Below the pieces are notes generated by a model. The model did no database searches and was not told the DNA's origin. It was given only the letters and a program-made list of their open reading frames with translations. The position numbers were made by a program, and so were the translations under genes. 64,000 bases of DNA from contig NZ_PVTV01000014.1 in the NCBI RefSeq assembly GCF_003003055.1, forward strand, positions 186,001 through 250,000, read 5' to 3'. Below, piece by piece: positions 10,020-21,886 of this stretch (position 1 is its first letter; every line of letters starts with the position of its first letter). The stretch is from Jezberella montanilacus (GTDB lineage Bacteria > Pseudomonadota > Gammaproteobacteria > Burkholderiales > Burkholderiaceae_B).

Positions 10020-12061
10020 TTATTAAACAGAACAAAGAAGCTGATCATGGCCATCAGACCGACGATCATCGCGAATGCGTAGTGATAGATGTAACCTGAC
10101 TGTCCGCGACGCACTACCGCGGCAATCGCACCGACTAGCCGGGCGGATCCATTCACGAACACCCCATCTATCAGTGCACGGTCGCCGCCTTTCCATAAAC
10201 CGGTCGCCAACATCCGTGCACCACGCGCCAAGACTTGTTCATTGAACCAGTCGAAGTAATACTTGTTTTGTAAGACTGTATTGATGCCTGACAAATGGCG
10301 CTCGATTGCTGCCGGCACTTTGGGGTTGATGAGGTAGCAATACCAGGCCACCACGAAACCCGCCAGCAACAGGAAGAAAGGTAGGCTGACAAATCCAGCA
10401 AGCGCGGCGTCGACGTAGCCATGCCACTCGTGAGCGAGTTCGTGCATGGCAGGATGCTGATGCAGAACTGTGATCACATCCTTGAAATACGAGCCGAACA
10501 GCAAGGGATCAATCACCAGCGCACCCAACACGACAGACGGGATGGCCAAAGCAACAAGCGGTACGGTAACAACCCAAGGTGACTCATGCGGTACGCCACC
10601 GTGGTGACCGTGATCATCGTGTGAGTGATCGTCGTGGCCATGGGCAGCATGCGCCGAGTGATCCGTATGACCATGATCACCATGCGTATCAAAACGCTCT
10701 TTACCGTGAAACACCAAAAAGTAAACACGGAATGAATACAGGGAGGTGATGAATACACCAGCTAAGGTCGCATAGTGAGCAAACTGGGCTCCCCAAACCG
10801 TCGCAGCGCCTGCCGCTTCAATGATGTGATCTTTCGAGTAAAAGCCTGAAAAGAAAGGGGTACCGACGAGAGCCAAGGTACCGATCAGGAAAGTAATCCA
10901 GGTAATTGGCATGTACTTGCGTAAGCCACCCATGTTGCGGATGTCCTGATCGTGGTGCATGCCCATGATGACTGAGCCAGCACCCAGGAACAAGAGTGCC
11001 TTGAACGCCGCATGGGTCATCAAGTGGAAGATCGCGACAGAATATGCCGAGGCGCCAAGCGCGACCGTCATGTAACCCAGCTGCGATAAGGTTGAGTAAG
11101 CCACAACCTTCTTGATGTCGTTTTGCACAATGCCCAGAATGCCAAGAAACAGCGCACCGATAGCACCAATGACAATGACAAAAGACAGCGCAGTATCCGA
11201 CAGTTCGAATAGTGGTGAGAAGCGCGCCACCATAAAAATACCAGCGGTGACCATCGTTGCAGCGTGAATCAAGGCAGAGATCGGCGTGGGGACTTCCATC
11301 GAGTCGGGCAACCAGGCGTGCAACGGTACCTGAGCCGACTTACCCATCGCACCGATAAAGAGGCAGATACATGCAACAGTGATCAGCATCCAGTCTGAGC
11401 CCGGCAATTTCAAGGTTGCCAGATGATCGGCTTGCTTGAAAACCTCGCCATAGTGCATCGAGCCCGCGTAGGCGAACAACAGACCAATTCCGAGGATAAA
11501 ACCGAAGTCGCCTACCCGATTGATCAGGAAAGCCTTCATGTTGGCAAATATCGCTGTGGGCTTGGTGTACCAGAATCCAATCAACAGATAAGACACCAGA
11601 CCCACGGCTTCCCAACCAAAGAACAGTTGCACCATGTTGTTGGACATGACCAACATCAACATGGCAAACGTGAACAGGGAGATATAGGCAAAGAAGCGTT
11701 GATAACCAGGGTCTTCTGCCATGTATCCGATGGTGTAGATGTGAACCATCAGTGATACCGATGTAACCACCACCATCATCAGCGCACTCAATGGATCAAT
11801 CAAGAAACCGACTTCAAGCTTGACGTTATCGAGCATGGCCCAGGTGTAAACAGTGCCATCAAAGCGCAAGCCACCGAGTACATCTTTCAAAACGATGACC
11901 GAACCAATCACCGACACCGCAACCAGTGCGATGGTGATGAAGTGCGCTGCACGACGGCCAATTTGCTGTCCCAGAAATCCAGTGCCAAAAAATCCGGCAA
12001 GCACTGCACCCAATAAGGGAGCGAGGGCAATAATTAAATAAATAGAAGGTACGCTAGACAT
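10016..12061 (-). CDS. nuoL: NADH-quinone oxidoreductase subunit L
   Basis: The largest antiporter-like subunit, 681 residues, at the distal end of the complex I membrane arm. The conserved glutamate lies at about 151 in FFGWEAVGLVSYLLIGFW. PLHAWLPDSMEVPTPISALI marks the proton-channel helices. The C-terminal part contains the long lateral helix region. Between about residues 455 and 490 there is a soluble loop very rich in His and Asp, with many HDDH and HGDH repeats, in the stretch before the last helices. The gene starts 17 nt after nuoK and ends overlapping nuoM. Confidence 0.96.
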   Translation of the reverse strand: MSSVPSIYLIIALAPLLGAVLAGFFGTGFLGQQIGRRAAHFITIALVAVSVIGSVIVLKDVLGGLRFDGTVYTWAMLDNVKLEVGFLIDPLSALMMVVVTSVSLMVHIYTIGYMAEDPGYQRFFAYISLFTFAMLMLVMSNNMVQLFFGWEAVGLVSYLLIGFWYTKPTAIFANMKAFLINRVGDFGFILGIGLLFAYAGSMHYGEVFKQADHLATLKLPGSDWMLITVACICLFIGAMGKSAQVPLHAWLPDSMEVPTPISALIHAATMVTAGIFMVARFSPLFELSDTALSFVIVIGAIGALFLGILGIVQNDIKKVVAYSTLSQLGYMTVALGASAYSVAIFHLMTHAAFKALLFLGAGSVIMGMHHDQDIRNMGGLRKYMPITWITFLIGTLALVGTPFFSGFYSKDHIIEAAGAATVWGAQFAHYATLAGVFITSLYSFRVYFLVFHGKERFDTHGDHGHTDHSAHAAHGHDDHSHDDHGHHGGVPHESPWVVTVPLVALAIPSVVLGALVIDPLLFGSYFKDVITVLHQHPAMHELAHEWHGYVDAALAGFVSLPFFLLLAGFVVAWYCYLINPKVPAAIERHLSGINTVLQNKYYFDWFNEQVLARGARMLATGLWKGGDRALIDGVFVNGSARLVGAIAAVVRRGQSGYIYHYAFAMIVGLMAMISFFVLFNK

Positions 12062-12078
12062 ATCGTGTGGTCGTCCGG

Positions 12079-12387
12079 TCAGCCGTTGAGGCGGTCAAGT
12101 TCATCGACATTGATGGTGTTCAAGTTACGGAACAACAGCACCAGAATTGCCAAACCAATCGCGGCTTCAGCAGCAGCAACGGTCAGGATAAAGAACACAA
12201 ATACCTGGCCAATCGAGTCGCCGTACCAGGTTGAGAAAGAAACGAAGTTCATGTTGACGGCAAGTAACATCAGCTCGATCGACATGAGCAAAACGATAAG
12301 ATTGCGTCGATTCAAGAAGATGCCGAAGACGCCGATAGCAAACATAATCGCGCCAAGCACGAGAAAATGGGGCAAGGTCAGAGTCAT
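12079..12387 (-). CDS. nuoK: NADH-quinone oxidoreductase subunit K
   Basis: Small membrane subunit of complex I, 102 residues with three helices. The buried glutamates of the central proton pathway are visible in [11 protein letters not shown] and in [13 protein letters not shown]. The start codon shares one base with the nuoJ stop (TAATG), so translation is likely coupled. It has the family's usual length. Confidence 0.95.
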   Translation of the reverse strand: MTLTLPHFLVLGAIMFAIGVFGIFLNRRNLIVLLMSIELMLLAVNMNFVSFSTWYGDSIGQVFVFFILTVAAAEAAIGLAILVLLFRNLNTINVDELDRLNG

Positions 12388-13037
12388 TACGCTTTGTCTC
12401 CCGAGGGCGCCACATCAGTAGCAGGCGGTGTTGGATTGGCACCAATAGCTTCTTGGCTGGGGATATTGACTAAGCGCACCCGATCTTTCGCACGCACTCT
12501 GACAGCTGCTGAGGGATCGTTGTATTTGACGTCCCGACGTTGACGCAAGGTCAAGGCAATTGCGGCGACCATACCCACGAGCAAGATGGCAGCGCCGATT
12601 TCAACGGCAAACGGATACTCGGTATACATGACCGTGCCAAGCGTTTTTGCGTTGTTGTAGTCAGCACCCAAATCAGCTGCTGGACCAACATCCTTGAAAC
12701 TGGTCGTCAAGACCAACGTCATCTCGACAACAAGGATCGCACCAATTGCTAAACCGACGGGCAAATAAGTTCTGAGACCTTGGCGCAGCTCTTCCATCCG
12801 GACGTCAAGCATCATCACGACGAACATGAACAGCACCATCACTGCACCAACATAAACCAACACGAGCAGGAGCGCTAAAAACTCTGCTCCCAACAGCATC
12901 CAGATCATGGCTGCGTTAGCGAAAGCAAGAATGAGGTGCAAAACCGCGTTGACAGGGCCAGACGCGGTAATCACTCGCAGACCGGCATAAACCAGCACTG
13001 CTGAGAAAAGATAAAAAAGAATAGTATCGAGTGTCAT
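12387..13037 (-). CDS. nuoJ: NADH-quinone oxidoreductase subunit J
   Basis: Membrane subunit of complex I, 216 residues with five predicted helices in the first 165 residues, including [17 protein letters not shown] with the conserved helix-3 pattern. After about residue 170 there is a soluble basic and then Pro/Ala-rich tail ending APSGDKA, typical of betaproteobacterial NuoJ. It starts 18 nt after nuoI. Confidence 0.94.
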   Translation of the reverse strand: MTLDTILFYLFSAVLVYAGLRVITASGPVNAVLHLILAFANAAMIWMLLGAEFLALLLVLVYVGAVMVLFMFVVMMLDVRMEELRQGLRTYLPVGLAIGAILVVEMTLVLTTSFKDVGPAADLGADYNNAKTLGTVMYTEYPFAVEIGAAILLVGMVAAIALTLRQRRDVKYNDPSAAVRVRAKDRVRLVNIPSQEAIGANPTPPATDVAPSGDKA

Positions 13038-13055
13038 ATTTTCAAGCCCGGATGA

Positions 13056-13544
13056 TCAGCGATAAGGCGCATCAGCTGCACGGTTTTTTGCAATGTCATC
13101 TTCGTAGCGATCACCGACTGCCAAAAGCATGTCTTTCGTGAAATACAAATCACCCCGTTTCTCACCGTGATATTCGTGGATATGCGTCTCAACGATGGAA
13201 TCAACAGGGCAACTTTCTTCACAGAAACCACAGAAGATGCACTTGGTCAGATCAATGTCGTAACGGGAAGTACGACGTGAACCGTCTTCACGGACATGCG
13301 ACTCAATCGTGATAGCCATTGCTGGACAGACTGCTTCGCACAGTTTGCAAGCGATACAACGCTCTTCGCCATTTGGGTAGCGCCGCAAGGCGTGCAAACC
13401 ACGAAAACGAGGTGACATCGGCGTTTTCTCTTGGGGATAACGCAAAGTGATCTTACGCTTGAAGAAATACTTGCCCGTCAGCTTCATGCCCTTAAACAAT
13501 TCGATGAGCAACAAACTGCCGAAAAAATCTTTGATCGCTTCCAT
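13056..13544 (-). CDS. nuoI: NADH-quinone oxidoreductase subunit I
   Basis: Peripheral-arm subunit carrying two 4Fe-4S clusters (N6a and N6b) on the way to quinone. From ATG 13544 the protein has 162 residues. The cluster motifs are [12 protein letters not shown] (Cys63, 66, 69, 73) and [12 protein letters not shown] (Cys102, 105, 108, 112). The frame stays open upstream to 13631, into nuoH, but ATG 13544 is preceded by AAAGGC and matches the family start MEAIKDFF. The gene begins 28 nt after the end of nuoH. Confidence 0.96.
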   Translation of the reverse strand: MEAIKDFFGSLLLIELFKGMKLTGKYFFKRKITLRYPQEKTPMSPRFRGLHALRRYPNGEERCIACKLCEAVCPAMAITIESHVREDGSRRTSRYDIDLTKCIFCGFCEESCPVDSIVETHIHEYHGEKRGDLYFTKDMLLAVGDRYEDDIAKNRAADAPYR

Positions 13545-13572
13545 TACTTGCCTTTTTGCCGTTTTGTCGCGT

Positions 13573-14649
13573 TCATTTCCAGATGTTCCAGGGGGTCTGC
13601 ATCCAGATCGCCACAACCACCAGCCACACACCGGTTAGTGGGATGAAAATTTTCCAACCCAGACGCATAATCTGGTCGTACCTATATCGCGGGAAAGATG
13701 CCCTGAACCAAATAAACAAAGAAACCACCAAGAAGGTTTTGATTGCCAGCCAGATCCAGCCAGGGATCCAGGTCAACGGCACAATATCAAATGGTGAAGT
13801 CCAGCCGCCCAAGAACATGATCGCCGTCATGGCTGATAAGAAAATCATGTTGGCATATTCACCCAAGAAGAACAGGGCAAAGGCCATACCTGAATATTCA
13901 ACCATATGACCCGCCACAATCTCAGACTCACCCTCGACCACGTCAAAGGGGTGACGATTGGTCTCGGCCACGATCGAGATGATGTAGATGATGAACAAAG
14001 GCAGCAGAGGCAGCCAGTTCCAGGACAGGAAGGTTAAGCCCATCCCGGCAAACATGCCGCGCGATTGCGAATTCACGATGGCAGACATGTTCATGCTGCC
14101 AGATACAAGCAACACGGTCACCAGCACAAAACCCATCGCCAGTTCGTACGACAGCATCTGTGCCGACGCACGCATTGATGCCAAAAAGGCATATTTGGAA
14201 TTGGACGCCCAACCTGCCACGATCACGCCGTAAACGCCCACAGAACTCAAAGCAGCTACATAGAGCAAACCTGCGTTCACGTTAGCGAGCACGATTTCCG
14301 GACCGAAAGGAACGACCGCCCAGACCGCGAGCGCGGGCATCAGCGTCACAACAGGCGCGAGGATGAAGAGAATCTTGTTTGCCTGAGTGGGAACAATGAC
14401 TTCTTTTGTCAGCAGTTTGAACACGTCGGCGAAAGGTTGCAGCAACCCCCTAAAGCCCACACGATTGGGGCCACGACGCACGTGCATGAAACCGATCATC
14501 TTGCGCTCCCAATAGGTCAGGTAAGCCACACAGATAATCACTGGCAGAGCGATCACGACGATCTTGATCAAGATCCAAACGACGTACCAGATGGTTGGGC
14601 CAAGTAAGGCTGCGCCGTAGGATTCAAGAATATTGAGCAAGTCCTTCAT
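13573..14649 (-). CDS. nuoH: NADH-quinone oxidoreductase subunit H
   Basis: Membrane subunit of 358 residues that forms the quinone chamber where the peripheral and membrane arms meet. It shows about eight helices and the conserved loops [36 protein letters not shown] and [19 protein letters not shown], rich in the acidic residues of the E-channel. Its ATG shares one base with the nuoG stop (TGATG). Confidence 0.96.
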   Translation of the reverse strand: MKDLLNILESYGAALLGPTIWYVVWILIKIVVIALPVIICVAYLTYWERKMIGFMHVRRGPNRVGFRGLLQPFADVFKLLTKEVIVPTQANKILFILAPVVTLMPALAVWAVVPFGPEIVLANVNAGLLYVAALSSVGVYGVIVAGWASNSKYAFLASMRASAQMLSYELAMGFVLVTVLLVSGSMNMSAIVNSQSRGMFAGMGLTFLSWNWLPLLPLFIIYIISIVAETNRHPFDVVEGESEIVAGHMVEYSGMAFALFFLGEYANMIFLSAMTAIMFLGGWTSPFDIVPLTWIPGWIWLAIKTFLVVSLFIWFRASFPRYRYDQIMRLGWKIFIPLTGVWLVVVAIWMQTPWNIWK

Positions 14650-16976
14650 CAGGCACGCTCCACGCTAAGTTCAGCAAAAGCACCGCCAAGCGCCATTGTC
14701 GCGGCAAAACCAGTCGACACGCGGATGGTACCAGGCGCAACGGTCTTATCAGCTTCTGCTGAGATCATGATTTGCCCGGCCGCAGATTTCACACGAATCA
14801 TTGATGAAACGTCGAGCGCCAAGTCAGTCAGCGTATCAGGATGCAACTTGGCGACAGGCGCTTTGGATGCAGCAGACTGCTGAAGTGCCTGAGCCCGGCG
14901 AACCATCGCATCGCTGCGAAAGATGGGGGTATCTGCTACGCGTTGCAGCGCTTGACCCGGAGACGCAAGGCCTACCGGTGCTTCAATGGCATTGGTTAAG
15001 CGAGACTCAATCCCACCAGCCAGCACAGCATCCCGCACAGATTCAGACGACTCATCATCAAAACCACTCAGTTGCAAGACATTACCCAGTACTCGCAAGA
15101 CTTTCCAGCCTGGGCGAGTTTGACCTTGAGGCGCAACAGTGCCCTTGAAGCTTTGAGCTGTCCCTTGGGCGTTGACAAAAGTCCCTGAGGTTTCTGTGAA
15201 AGGTGCAATCGGCAACATCACATGCGCCCAATCGCTTGCGGCAGAGGCAAATGACGTCAAGGCTACGACGAACTGGGCAGACTGCAGAGCGATCAAAGCC
15301 TGCTGACCGTCATCAGCATCCAAAGTAGGTTCTGCGTGCAGAACCACATATGCTTTCAAAGGATCGGCCAACATCGCCGCAGCGGTCTTACCGCCCGCCT
15401 TGGGCGTCGCGCCAGCCAGATAGCCACCGACAGTATTCGCGCCTGAAGTCAAGAAACCTAAAATGCCGCCAGCAATTTGAGCGATCAGTTGAGCGTTGGC
15501 GGCAATCAACGAAGCCTGTGGCGAGTTGACTGCAACACTACCCAGCAAGATGGAGATTTTTTCACCACTGGCCAGGCTTTGAGCAATCGCCTGTGATTGC
15601 GCACTTGGCTTGACGCCTGACAATTCATCCGACACGCTGGTTGATTTAAGGCCGGCCAAAGCGACAGCCACTTCAGCCAGCGTATTGGCAATTGCGTCCG
15701 GCCGAACCACGGCACGTGCGGTCAATTTAATTAAGGCATCGTCGCCGGCGACATCAATGGTTGATACCTGAGCGCCCTGCTTTGCCGCCTGACGCAAGCG
15801 TTGTGCGAAAAGGGGATGGTCTTTACGTAAGAAAGAGCCCACGACGAGAACACGATCATGCGCGCCCAACTCTGCGATCGGCATGCCCAACCAGGGTGTG
15901 CCAGCCAAGGCGGCATCAAAGCCAACATCCGTCTGACGCAAACGGAAATCGATATTCTCAGAGCCCAGACCACGCATCACACGCGACAATAACGAGAGCT
16001 CTTCGAGCGTTGAATATTCGGCTGCGAGGGCGCCAATTTGTGCTGCACCGGATTCTTGCTTGACTGTTTCAAGGCCTTGGACAACCGCTTGCAACGCGTC
16101 AGACCAGGAGACTTCACGCCACTGACCATCGCGACCTTTGACCATCGGTGCCTGCAAACGATCCTCTGCGTTGAGGCCTTCGTATGAAAACCGATCACGA
16201 TCGCTAATCCAGCACTCATTGATGTCTTCGTTTTCAAAAGGCACGACACGCATTACCTGGTCATCTTTGACTTGTATGACCAGGTTGGAACCGACGCTAT
16301 CGTGCGGGGACACTGAGCGACGACGAGCGAGTTCCCACGTGCGGGCGTTGTAACGGAAAGGCTTAGAGGTCAAAGCCCCGACTGGGCAGATATCGATCAT
16401 GTTGCCCGACAACTCGGACTCAACCGCCTGGCCCACGAAAGTGGTGATCTCTGAGTGCTCTCCACGGCCAATCATGCCGAGCTCCATGACACCGGCTATC
16501 TCTTGGCCAAAGCGCACACAACGAGTACAGTGAATGCAACGGGACATTTCTTCAGCTGAAACCAATGGCCCCAGGCTCTTATGAAACACGACACGTTTTT
16601 CTTCAGCGTAACGTGACGAAGACGAACCGTAACCCACTGCAAGATCTTGCAGCTGACACTCACCACCTTGATCGCAAATCGGGCAATCGAGGGGATGGTT
16701 AATGAGCAGAAACTCCATCACACTTTTCTGAGCGGCTACGGCGCGCTCTGAACTGGTGTGAACCACCATGCCGTTTGTTGCTGGCGTGGCGCAGGCTGGC
16801 ATGGCCTTAGGCGCTTTCTCAACCTCAACCAAACACATCCGACAGTTTGCCGCGATGGACAGTTTCTTGTGATAGCAAAAGTGCGGCACATAGACGCCAA
16901 GCTTATGAGCAGCATGCATCACCATGCTGCCCTCTTGCACTTCGACTTTCTTGCCGTCGATGGTTAACTCAACCAT
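14649..16976 (-). CDS. nuoG: NADH-quinone oxidoreductase subunit G
   Basis: Large iron-sulfur subunit of the NADH module. From ATG 16976 it has 775 residues and starts [13 protein letters not shown], the standard 2Fe-2S ferredoxin fold. The 2Fe-2S ligands are Cys34, Cys45, Cys48 and Cys62. The His-Cys3 4Fe-4S site is His94, Cys98, Cys101 and Cys107. A further 4Fe-4S site is CIHCTRC followed by DICPVGAL. The rest is a molybdopterin-oxidoreductase-like domain. A longer frame to 17015 would overlap nuoF by 25 nt; 16976, 14 nt after nuoF and preceded by GGA, is preferred. Confidence 0.95.
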   Translation of the reverse strand: MVELTIDGKKVEVQEGSMVMHAAHKLGVYVPHFCYHKKLSIAANCRMCLVEVEKAPKAMPACATPATNGMVVHTSSERAVAAQKSVMEFLLINHPLDCPICDQGGECQLQDLAVGYGSSSSRYAEEKRVVFHKSLGPLVSAEEMSRCIHCTRCVRFGQEIAGVMELGMIGRGEHSEITTFVGQAVESELSGNMIDICPVGALTSKPFRYNARTWELARRRSVSPHDSVGSNLVIQVKDDQVMRVVPFENEDINECWISDRDRFSYEGLNAEDRLQAPMVKGRDGQWREVSWSDALQAVVQGLETVKQESGAAQIGALAAEYSTLEELSLLSRVMRGLGSENIDFRLRQTDVGFDAALAGTPWLGMPIAELGAHDRVLVVGSFLRKDHPLFAQRLRQAAKQGAQVSTIDVAGDDALIKLTARAVVRPDAIANTLAEVAVALAGLKSTSVSDELSGVKPSAQSQAIAQSLASGEKISILLGSVAVNSPQASLIAANAQLIAQIAGGILGFLTSGANTVGGYLAGATPKAGGKTAAAMLADPLKAYVVLHAEPTLDADDGQQALIALQSAQFVVALTSFASAASDWAHVMLPIAPFTETSGTFVNAQGTAQSFKGTVAPQGQTRPGWKVLRVLGNVLQLSGFDDESSESVRDAVLAGGIESRLTNAIEAPVGLASPGQALQRVADTPIFRSDAMVRRAQALQQSAASKAPVAKLHPDTLTDLALDVSSMIRVKSAAGQIMISAEADKTVAPGTIRVSTGFAATMALGGAFAELSVERA

Positions 16977-16990
16977 AACTTGTCCAGACC

Positions 16991-18358
16991 TTAAATGTAG
17001 GGAGCCACCACACATCGCTTATGCTCGATGTGGTGCGCAAATTCGTCACGGAAATGCTTGATAAATCCTCGTACTGGCATAGCTGCTGCATCACCTAGCG
17101 CACAAATCGTGCGACCCATGATGTTGAGTGCAACCGAATCCAACAGATCAAGATCATCAGGGCGACCCTGACCGTGCTCGATCCGGTTAACCATGCGGAA
17201 TAACCAACCTGTGCCTTCACGACAAGGCGTGCACTGACCGCAGCTTTCTTCATGATAGAAATAAGACAGCCGCAGGAGTGACTTGACCATACAGCGACTT
17301 TCATCCATCACGATGACCGCACCCGATCCAAGCATGGACCCAGCTTTGGCGATCGCGTCGTAATCCATGGTGGTGTCCATCATGATGTCTGCTGGCAATA
17401 CCGGTGCACTGGATCCGCCGGGGATCACGGCCTTGAGTTTGGCACCGTGACGCATCCCGCCGGCTAGTTCCAGCAACTTGGAAAACGGCGTACCCAGCGG
17501 AATCTCATAGTTACCGGGGCGCTCTACATCACCCGTGATCGAAAACAGTTTGGTGCCACCATTATTGGGCTTACCCACTTCGAGGTAGGCTGCACCGCTA
17601 TTGCGGATAATCCAGGGCACCGCTGCAAAAGTCTCGGTATTGTTGATCGTTGTGGGTTTGCCGTACAACCCGAAACTAGCCGGAAAAGGTGGTTTAAAGC
17701 GTGGCTGGCCTTTTTTGCCCTCGAGAGATTCGAGCAAGGCGGTTTCTTCGCCGCAAATGTAGGCACCGTAGCCATGAAAGGCGTGTAGCTGAAAACTGAA
17801 CGCTGAACCTAGTATCTGGTTGCCCAGGAAACCCGCGGCGCGTGCTTCTTCCAAGGCTTCTTCGAAACGACTGTAGACCTCGAAAATCTCGCCATGAATA
17901 TAGTTGTAACCGACATCGATCCCCATCGCGAAAGCAGCAATTGCCATGCCTTCAATCACAATGTGCGGATTCAGACGCAAAATATCGCGGTCTTTAAACG
18001 TACCAGGTTCACCCTCGTCGGAATTACAAACTAAGTACTTTTGGCCTGGGAAGCTGCGGGGCATGAAGCTCCATTTCAGGCCGGTCGGGAAACCAGCACC
18101 GCCACGACCGCGCAGACCAGAGGCCTTAACCTCAGCAATGACTTCTTCTTGTGTCATGCCCGAAGTCAGAATCTTACGCAGTGCCTCATAGCCACCGCGC
18201 TTAACGTAATCCGCCAAACGCCAATTACCGCCATCGAGCCCTGCCATGATCTGCGGGTTGATATGCCGATCGTGCAGCGCCATGGACGCAGGCAAATCCC
18301 CACCTGGCGCAGCATCAAGGCCTTGGGAATACTTTTGCAATACAGCGACAGCGCTCAT
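16991..18358 (-). CDS. nuoF: NADH-quinone oxidoreductase subunit F
   Basis: NADH- and FMN-binding subunit, 455 residues, the entry point of electrons into complex [15 protein letters not shown] is the glycine-rich nucleotide-binding stretch, [17 protein letters not shown] binds FMN and NADH, and [13 protein letters not shown] near residue 370-380 supplies the 4Fe-4S cysteines. The ATG overlaps the nuoE stop as ATGA (18355-18358), which supports this start. It gives about 25 residues ahead of [10 protein letters not shown], where many homologues begin, so a start at that internal Met is also possible. Confidence 0.95.
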   Translation of the reverse strand: MSAVAVLQKYSQGLDAAPGGDLPASMALHDRHINPQIMAGLDGGNWRLADYVKRGGYEALRKILTSGMTQEEVIAEVKASGLRGRGGAGFPTGLKWSFMPRSFPGQKYLVCNSDEGEPGTFKDRDILRLNPHIVIEGMAIAAFAMGIDVGYNYIHGEIFEVYSRFEEALEEARAAGFLGNQILGSAFSFQLHAFHGYGAYICGEETALLESLEGKKGQPRFKPPFPASFGLYGKPTTINNTETFAAVPWIIRNSGAAYLEVGKPNNGGTKLFSITGDVERPGNYEIPLGTPFSKLLELAGGMRHGAKLKAVIPGGSSAPVLPADIMMDTTMDYDAIAKAGSMLGSGAVIVMDESRCMVKSLLRLSYFYHEESCGQCTPCREGTGWLFRMVNRIEHGQGRPDDLDLLDSVALNIMGRTICALGDAAAMPVRGFIKHFRDEFAHHIEHKRCVVAPYI

Positions 18359-18849
18359 GCGACACCCCCAGTGCTTGAAAGATCCGCAATCATTGCATCA
18401 ATCCTTTTAGCAGACATGCGCACGCACATGTGCTTGTTATTTACCAGAAGCACAGGCGAGTCACCGCAAGCACCCATGCATTCGCCTTCGATCAATGTAA
18501 ACACGCCATCAGGTGTTGTCTCTTTCAAGCCAATCCCCAATTTATGCTTCAAGTACTCAACGGTTTTCTCGCCGTCGCGCAAGGCGCATGGCAAATTGGT
18601 ACAAACAGAAATCTTGAACTTGCCCACAGGACGCGTATCGAACATGTTGTAGAAAGTCGCGTTCTCTTGCACCAGAATCGCTGGCTGACCAAGATAGTTG
18701 GCGACGTCTTCAACCACTTCAGGCGATACCCAACCCTTCTCGCTCTGCGCGATGGTCAAAGATGCCATGATGGCTGACTGCTTCTGGTCGGCCGGGTATT
18801 TGGCGACTTCGCGATCAATCAGTTGGTAAGCCTGTTCAGAGAGCAGCAT
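18355..18849 (-). CDS. nuoE: NADH-quinone oxidoreductase subunit E
   Basis: Thioredoxin-like 2Fe-2S subunit (cluster N1a), 164 residues. The four cysteine ligands are Cys83 and Cys88 in VCTNLPC, and Cys124 and Cys128 in GECMGAC. The N-terminal helical part [19 protein letters not shown] is typical. It starts 32 nt after nuoD and overlaps nuoF by 4 nt. Confidence 0.95.
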   Translation of the reverse strand: MLLSEQAYQLIDREVAKYPADQKQSAIMASLTIAQSEKGWVSPEVVEDVANYLGQPAILVQENATFYNMFDTRPVGKFKISVCTNLPCALRDGEKTVEYLKHKLGIGLKETTPDGVFTLIEGECMGACGDSPVLLVNNKHMCVRMSAKRIDAMIADLSSTGGVA

Positions 18850-18881
18850 AATTTAAATCCGTTATAGATCTCTTGACCCGT

Positions 18882-20138
18882 TTAGCGGTCAATCTCACCA
18901 AAAACAATATCCTGAGTACCAATGATGGTCACAGCATCCGCAATCATGTGTCCATGAGCCATTTCATCCAGCGCATGCAGATGCGGGAAGCCAGGCGCAC
19001 GGATTTTTAGACGGTACGGCTTGTTGGCACCATCGGAAATCATGTAAATACCGAACTCGCCTTTAGGGTGTTCGATTGAGACGTAGGCCTCGCCAGCTGG
19101 AACACTGAAACCTTCAGTAAATAACTTGAAGTGATGGATCAGTTCTTCCATGTTGGTTTTCATTCCGGTGCGGTGCGGTGGAGAAACCTTATGGTTGTCC
19201 GACATCACAGGACCTGGATTGTTACGCAACCACTGCACGCACTGGCGAATGATGCGATTACTTTCGCGCATTTCAGCAATTCGCACGAGATAACGATCAT
19301 ATGAGTCGCCATTGACACCGACAGGAATATCAAAATCAAGACGATCATAGACTTCGTAGGGTTGCATCTTGCGCAAGTCCCACTCGACCCCAGAGCCGCG
19401 CAGCATGGGGCCCGTAAAACCTAAAGCCTTGGCACGGTCTGGGCTAACAACGCCGATGCCAACCAAGCGTTGCTTCCAGATACGATTATCGGTCAGCAAG
19501 GTTTCGTATTCATCCACACAAGTGGGGAATCGTGTGGTGAAGTCATCAATAAAATCAAGCAAAGAACCTGAACGAGCATCGTTCATGGCTTTCAGCTCTT
19601 TTGGTGACCGATATTCGCTGCTTTTGCCATACTGAGGCATGGCATCAGGCAAATCGCGATAGACCCCACCCGGGCGATAGTAGGCTGCGTGCATACGCGC
19701 ACCTGACACTGCCTCATAGCAGTCCATCAAATCTTCACGCTCACGAAACGCATAGAGAAAGACCGCCATCGCGCCCACGTCAAGACCGTGTGCCCCCAGC
19801 CACATGAGGTGGTTGAGCAAACGGGTAATCTCGTCAAACATCACGCGAATATACTGAGCACGCACAGGTGGTGCAACACCCATCAACTTCTCGATTGCCA
19901 TCACATAGGCATGCTCGTTACACATCATCGAGACGTAATCAAGCCGATCCATATACGGCAGCGCTTGCAAAAAGGTACGATGCTCGGCCAATTTTTCAGT
20001 GGCACGATGCAGCAAGCCAATATGGGGATCTGCGCGCTGGATAACTTCACCATCCAGCTCAAGCACCAGGCGCAACACGCCGTGAGCAGCCGGATGCTGT
20101 GGCCCGAAATTTAGTGTGTAGTTTTTGATTTCTGCCAT
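18882..20138 (-). CDS. nuoD: NADH-quinone oxidoreductase subunit D
   Basis: The 49-kDa-type subunit at the quinone-reduction site, 418 residues. The N-terminal loop [20 protein letters not shown] carries the conserved quinone-site His. It is related to the NiFe-hydrogenase large subunit but lacks the nickel cysteines. The C-terminus ends IVFGEIDR, the family ending. It follows nuoC with a 2-nt gap, so the two are probably translated together. Confidence 0.96.
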   Translation of the reverse strand: MAEIKNYTLNFGPQHPAAHGVLRLVLELDGEVIQRADPHIGLLHRATEKLAEHRTFLQALPYMDRLDYVSMMCNEHAYVMAIEKLMGVAPPVRAQYIRVMFDEITRLLNHLMWLGAHGLDVGAMAVFLYAFREREDLMDCYEAVSGARMHAAYYRPGGVYRDLPDAMPQYGKSSEYRSPKELKAMNDARSGSLLDFIDDFTTRFPTCVDEYETLLTDNRIWKQRLVGIGVVSPDRAKALGFTGPMLRGSGVEWDLRKMQPYEVYDRLDFDIPVGVNGDSYDRYLVRIAEMRESNRIIRQCVQWLRNNPGPVMSDNHKVSPPHRTGMKTNMEELIHHFKLFTEGFSVPAGEAYVSIEHPKGEFGIYMISDGANKPYRLKIRAPGFPHLHALDEMAHGHMIADAVTIIGTQDIVFGEIDR

Positions 20139-20140
20139 GA

Positions 20141-20761
20141 TTAGCGCCCCACCCCGTAACCATCTTCGCGAATGATGCGTGGGATGTTCTCACGGGGTTC
20201 GATAGAAACAGGTTGGTAGATCACTCGACCCGCTTCTGGGTCGTAGCGCATCTCAACGTTACCGTAAACAGGGAAATCCTTACGGAAAGGATGACCGATA
20301 AACCCATAGTCAGTCAAAATGCGCCGCAAGTCCGGATGACCTTCGAAAACAATACCAAAGAGATCAAAGGCTTCACGCTCAAACCAGTTCACACTCGGCC
20401 AGACCTTGACCAAGGAATCCAGCACGGGGAAGTCATCGTTGGACGCGAACGTCCGAACGCGTATACGCCAGTTATGTTTAATCGACAGCAGATGAGCCAC
20501 CACAGCAAACCGTGCTGCAGGTTTCAGCTCTGCTTGAGACACTTCACCGACGCGACCTACACCATAGGTCGAATAGTCAACGCCGCACAAGTCAACACAG
20601 GACTCAAAACGCAGCGAGGGTTCATCGCGAAGCTTCAAGCAGGTTTCTTCCCAACGGTCAGCGGCAATCACGACAGTGATTTCATCCAATGCCACCGTGA
20701 CTATTACCTCTGGCCCTAGCACAGCGACAACTTGTTGTTGCAAGGTTTCTAACCTGGACAT
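20141..20761 (-). CDS. nuoC: NADH-quinone oxidoreductase subunit C
   Basis: The 30-kDa-type peripheral subunit, 206 residues, separate from NuoD here (fused in E. coli). The signature [20 protein letters not shown] followed by [12 protein letters not shown] is clear. It has no metal centre and serves as a structural connection between NuoB and NuoD. It starts 22 nt after nuoB. Confidence 0.95.
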   Translation of the reverse strand: MSRLETLQQQVVAVLGPEVIVTVALDEITVVIAADRWEETCLKLRDEPSLRFESCVDLCGVDYSTYGVGRVGEVSQAELKPAARFAVVAHLLSIKHNWRIRVRTFASNDDFPVLDSLVKVWPSVNWFEREAFDLFGIVFEGHPDLRRILTDYGFIGHPFRKDFPVYGNVEMRYDPEAGRVIYQPVSIEPRENIPRIIREDGYGVGR

Positions 20762-20783
20762 ATTTCAAGCCTGTTTAATTTAA

Positions 20784-21263
20784 CTATGCACGAGCAATGG
20801 TGTTGGTTCGACGAATCTTGTTTTGCATTTGCAAGAGACCGTAGACCAGGGCCTCTGCGGTGGGTGGACATCCGGGCACATAGACATCAACCGGCACCAC
20901 GCGATCACAGCCACGCACTACTGAGTAGGAGTAGTGATAGTAGCCACCGCCGTTGGCACAGGAGCCCATTGACAAGACCCAGCGTGGCTCAGGCATCTGA
21001 TCGTAAACCTTACGCAATGCAGGTGCCATTTTGTTACAAAGTGTGCCTGCCACGATCATCAGATCTGATTGACGCGGGCTTGGGCGAAATACCATGCCCC
21101 ATTGGTCAAGATCATAGCGCGCGGCGCCAGCATGCATCATCTCGACCGCGCAGCAGGCTAAGCCGAAAGTCATGGGCCACATCGAGCCTGTCTTTGCCCA
21201 ATTGATGACTTTATCAGCACTAGTTGTGACAAAGCCTTGCTTCAAGATACCGTCAATTGCCAT
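20784..21263 (-). CDS. nuoB: NADH-quinone oxidoreductase subunit B
   Basis: Carries cluster N2, the last iron-sulfur cluster before quinone. The 159-residue protein has the ligands Cys37, Cys38, Cys102 and Cys132, in the contexts [19 protein letters not shown] and [11 protein letters not shown]. Length and motifs are standard. It starts 24 nt after nuoA. Confidence 0.96.
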   Translation of the reverse strand: MAIDGILKQGFVTTSADKVINWAKTGSMWPMTFGLACCAVEMMHAGAARYDLDQWGMVFRPSPRQSDLMIVAGTLCNKMAPALRKVYDQMPEPRWVLSMGSCANGGGYYHYSYSVVRGCDRVVPVDVYVPGCPPTAEALVYGLLQMQNKIRRTNTIARA

Positions 21264-21287
21264 ATTTGTTCTCAGATCTTGTGGGGA

Positions 21288-21647
21288 TTATTCCCAATCC
21301 AACGCGCCTTTTTTCCACTCGTAGATGAAGCCTACGGTGAGGACAAGCAGAAATATCATCACTGTTATGAAGCCAACCATTCCGACCGAACCACTGGCAT
21401 TCGCCCAAGGGAATAGAAACGCGATTTCTAAGTCGAACAGGATAAATAAAATGGCAACGAGATAATAGCGAATATCGAACTTCATTCGCGCATCGCCAAA
21501 AGCCTCGAAACCACATTCGTAGGCTGATAATTTTTGTGCATCGGGCTTGTTAGGGCCAATCAGGGAACCCGCAGCGATCAAAGCAAAACCGATCAGGGTA
21601 CCTACAACGATAAAAAGCAAAACGGGAAAATACTGTTGCAAATTCAT
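21288..21647 (-). CDS. nuoA: NADH-quinone oxidoreductase subunit A
   Basis: First gene of the nuo operon: membrane subunit of 119 residues with three helices. The conserved loop [20 protein letters not shown] and [13 protein letters not shown] carry its key acidic residues. ATG 21647 gives the family start [13 protein letters not shown] Met three codons upstream (21656) is less likely. Confidence 0.95.
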   Translation of the reverse strand: MNLQQYFPVLLFIVVGTLIGFALIAAGSLIGPNKPDAQKLSAYECGFEAFGDARMKFDIRYYLVAILFILFDLEIAFLFPWANASGSVGMVGFITVMIFLLVLTVGFIYEWKKGALDWE

Positions 21648-21734
21648 CCAGATCATCCGTATGTTGATGATGTTTGTAGACCAAAAACTAGCGGATTTAC
21701 ACCGATAAATAACCAGTCATAAACGCGCGTACGA

Positions 21735-21743
21735 ATTCTAGCA
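21735..21743 (-). promoter_or_regulatory. Possible extended -10 promoter element for the nuo operon
   Basis: Read on the minus strand this is TGCTAGAAT, matching an extended -10 (TGnTATAAT) with one mismatch, about 90 nt upstream of nuoA. No convincing -35 hexamer is visible 17 nt upstream. It lies just beyond the porin terminator at 21774-21802, so nuo transcription could start here independently of the porin gene. Confidence 0.3.
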
Positions 21744-21773
21744 TTTAGATTAGGGAAATTACGGGTATCGTTT

Positions 21774-21802
21774 AAAAAAACAGGCCACCGCATCGGGTGG
21801 CC
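21774..21802 (-). terminator. Rho-independent terminator of the first porin gene
   Basis: On the minus strand a 7-bp GC-rich stem (GGCCACC / GGTGGCC, at 21783-21789 and 21796-21802, 6-nt loop) is followed, after two bases, by a run of seven T. It lies about 85 nt after the porin stop codon. Confidence 0.85.
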
Positions 21803-21886
21803 CGCTGAATTTAACTTCACTTCAACTTCACTTTAACTGTGCTTTAATTTACTCAATTTAGCTTAGCCTTTTTTGGCTAGTACTAA

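Noticed and set aside
18041-18652. 203-codon plus-strand open frame
   Set aside because: Antisense to the nuoE-nuoF junction; both subunits on the other strand are certain, and no domain is visible here.
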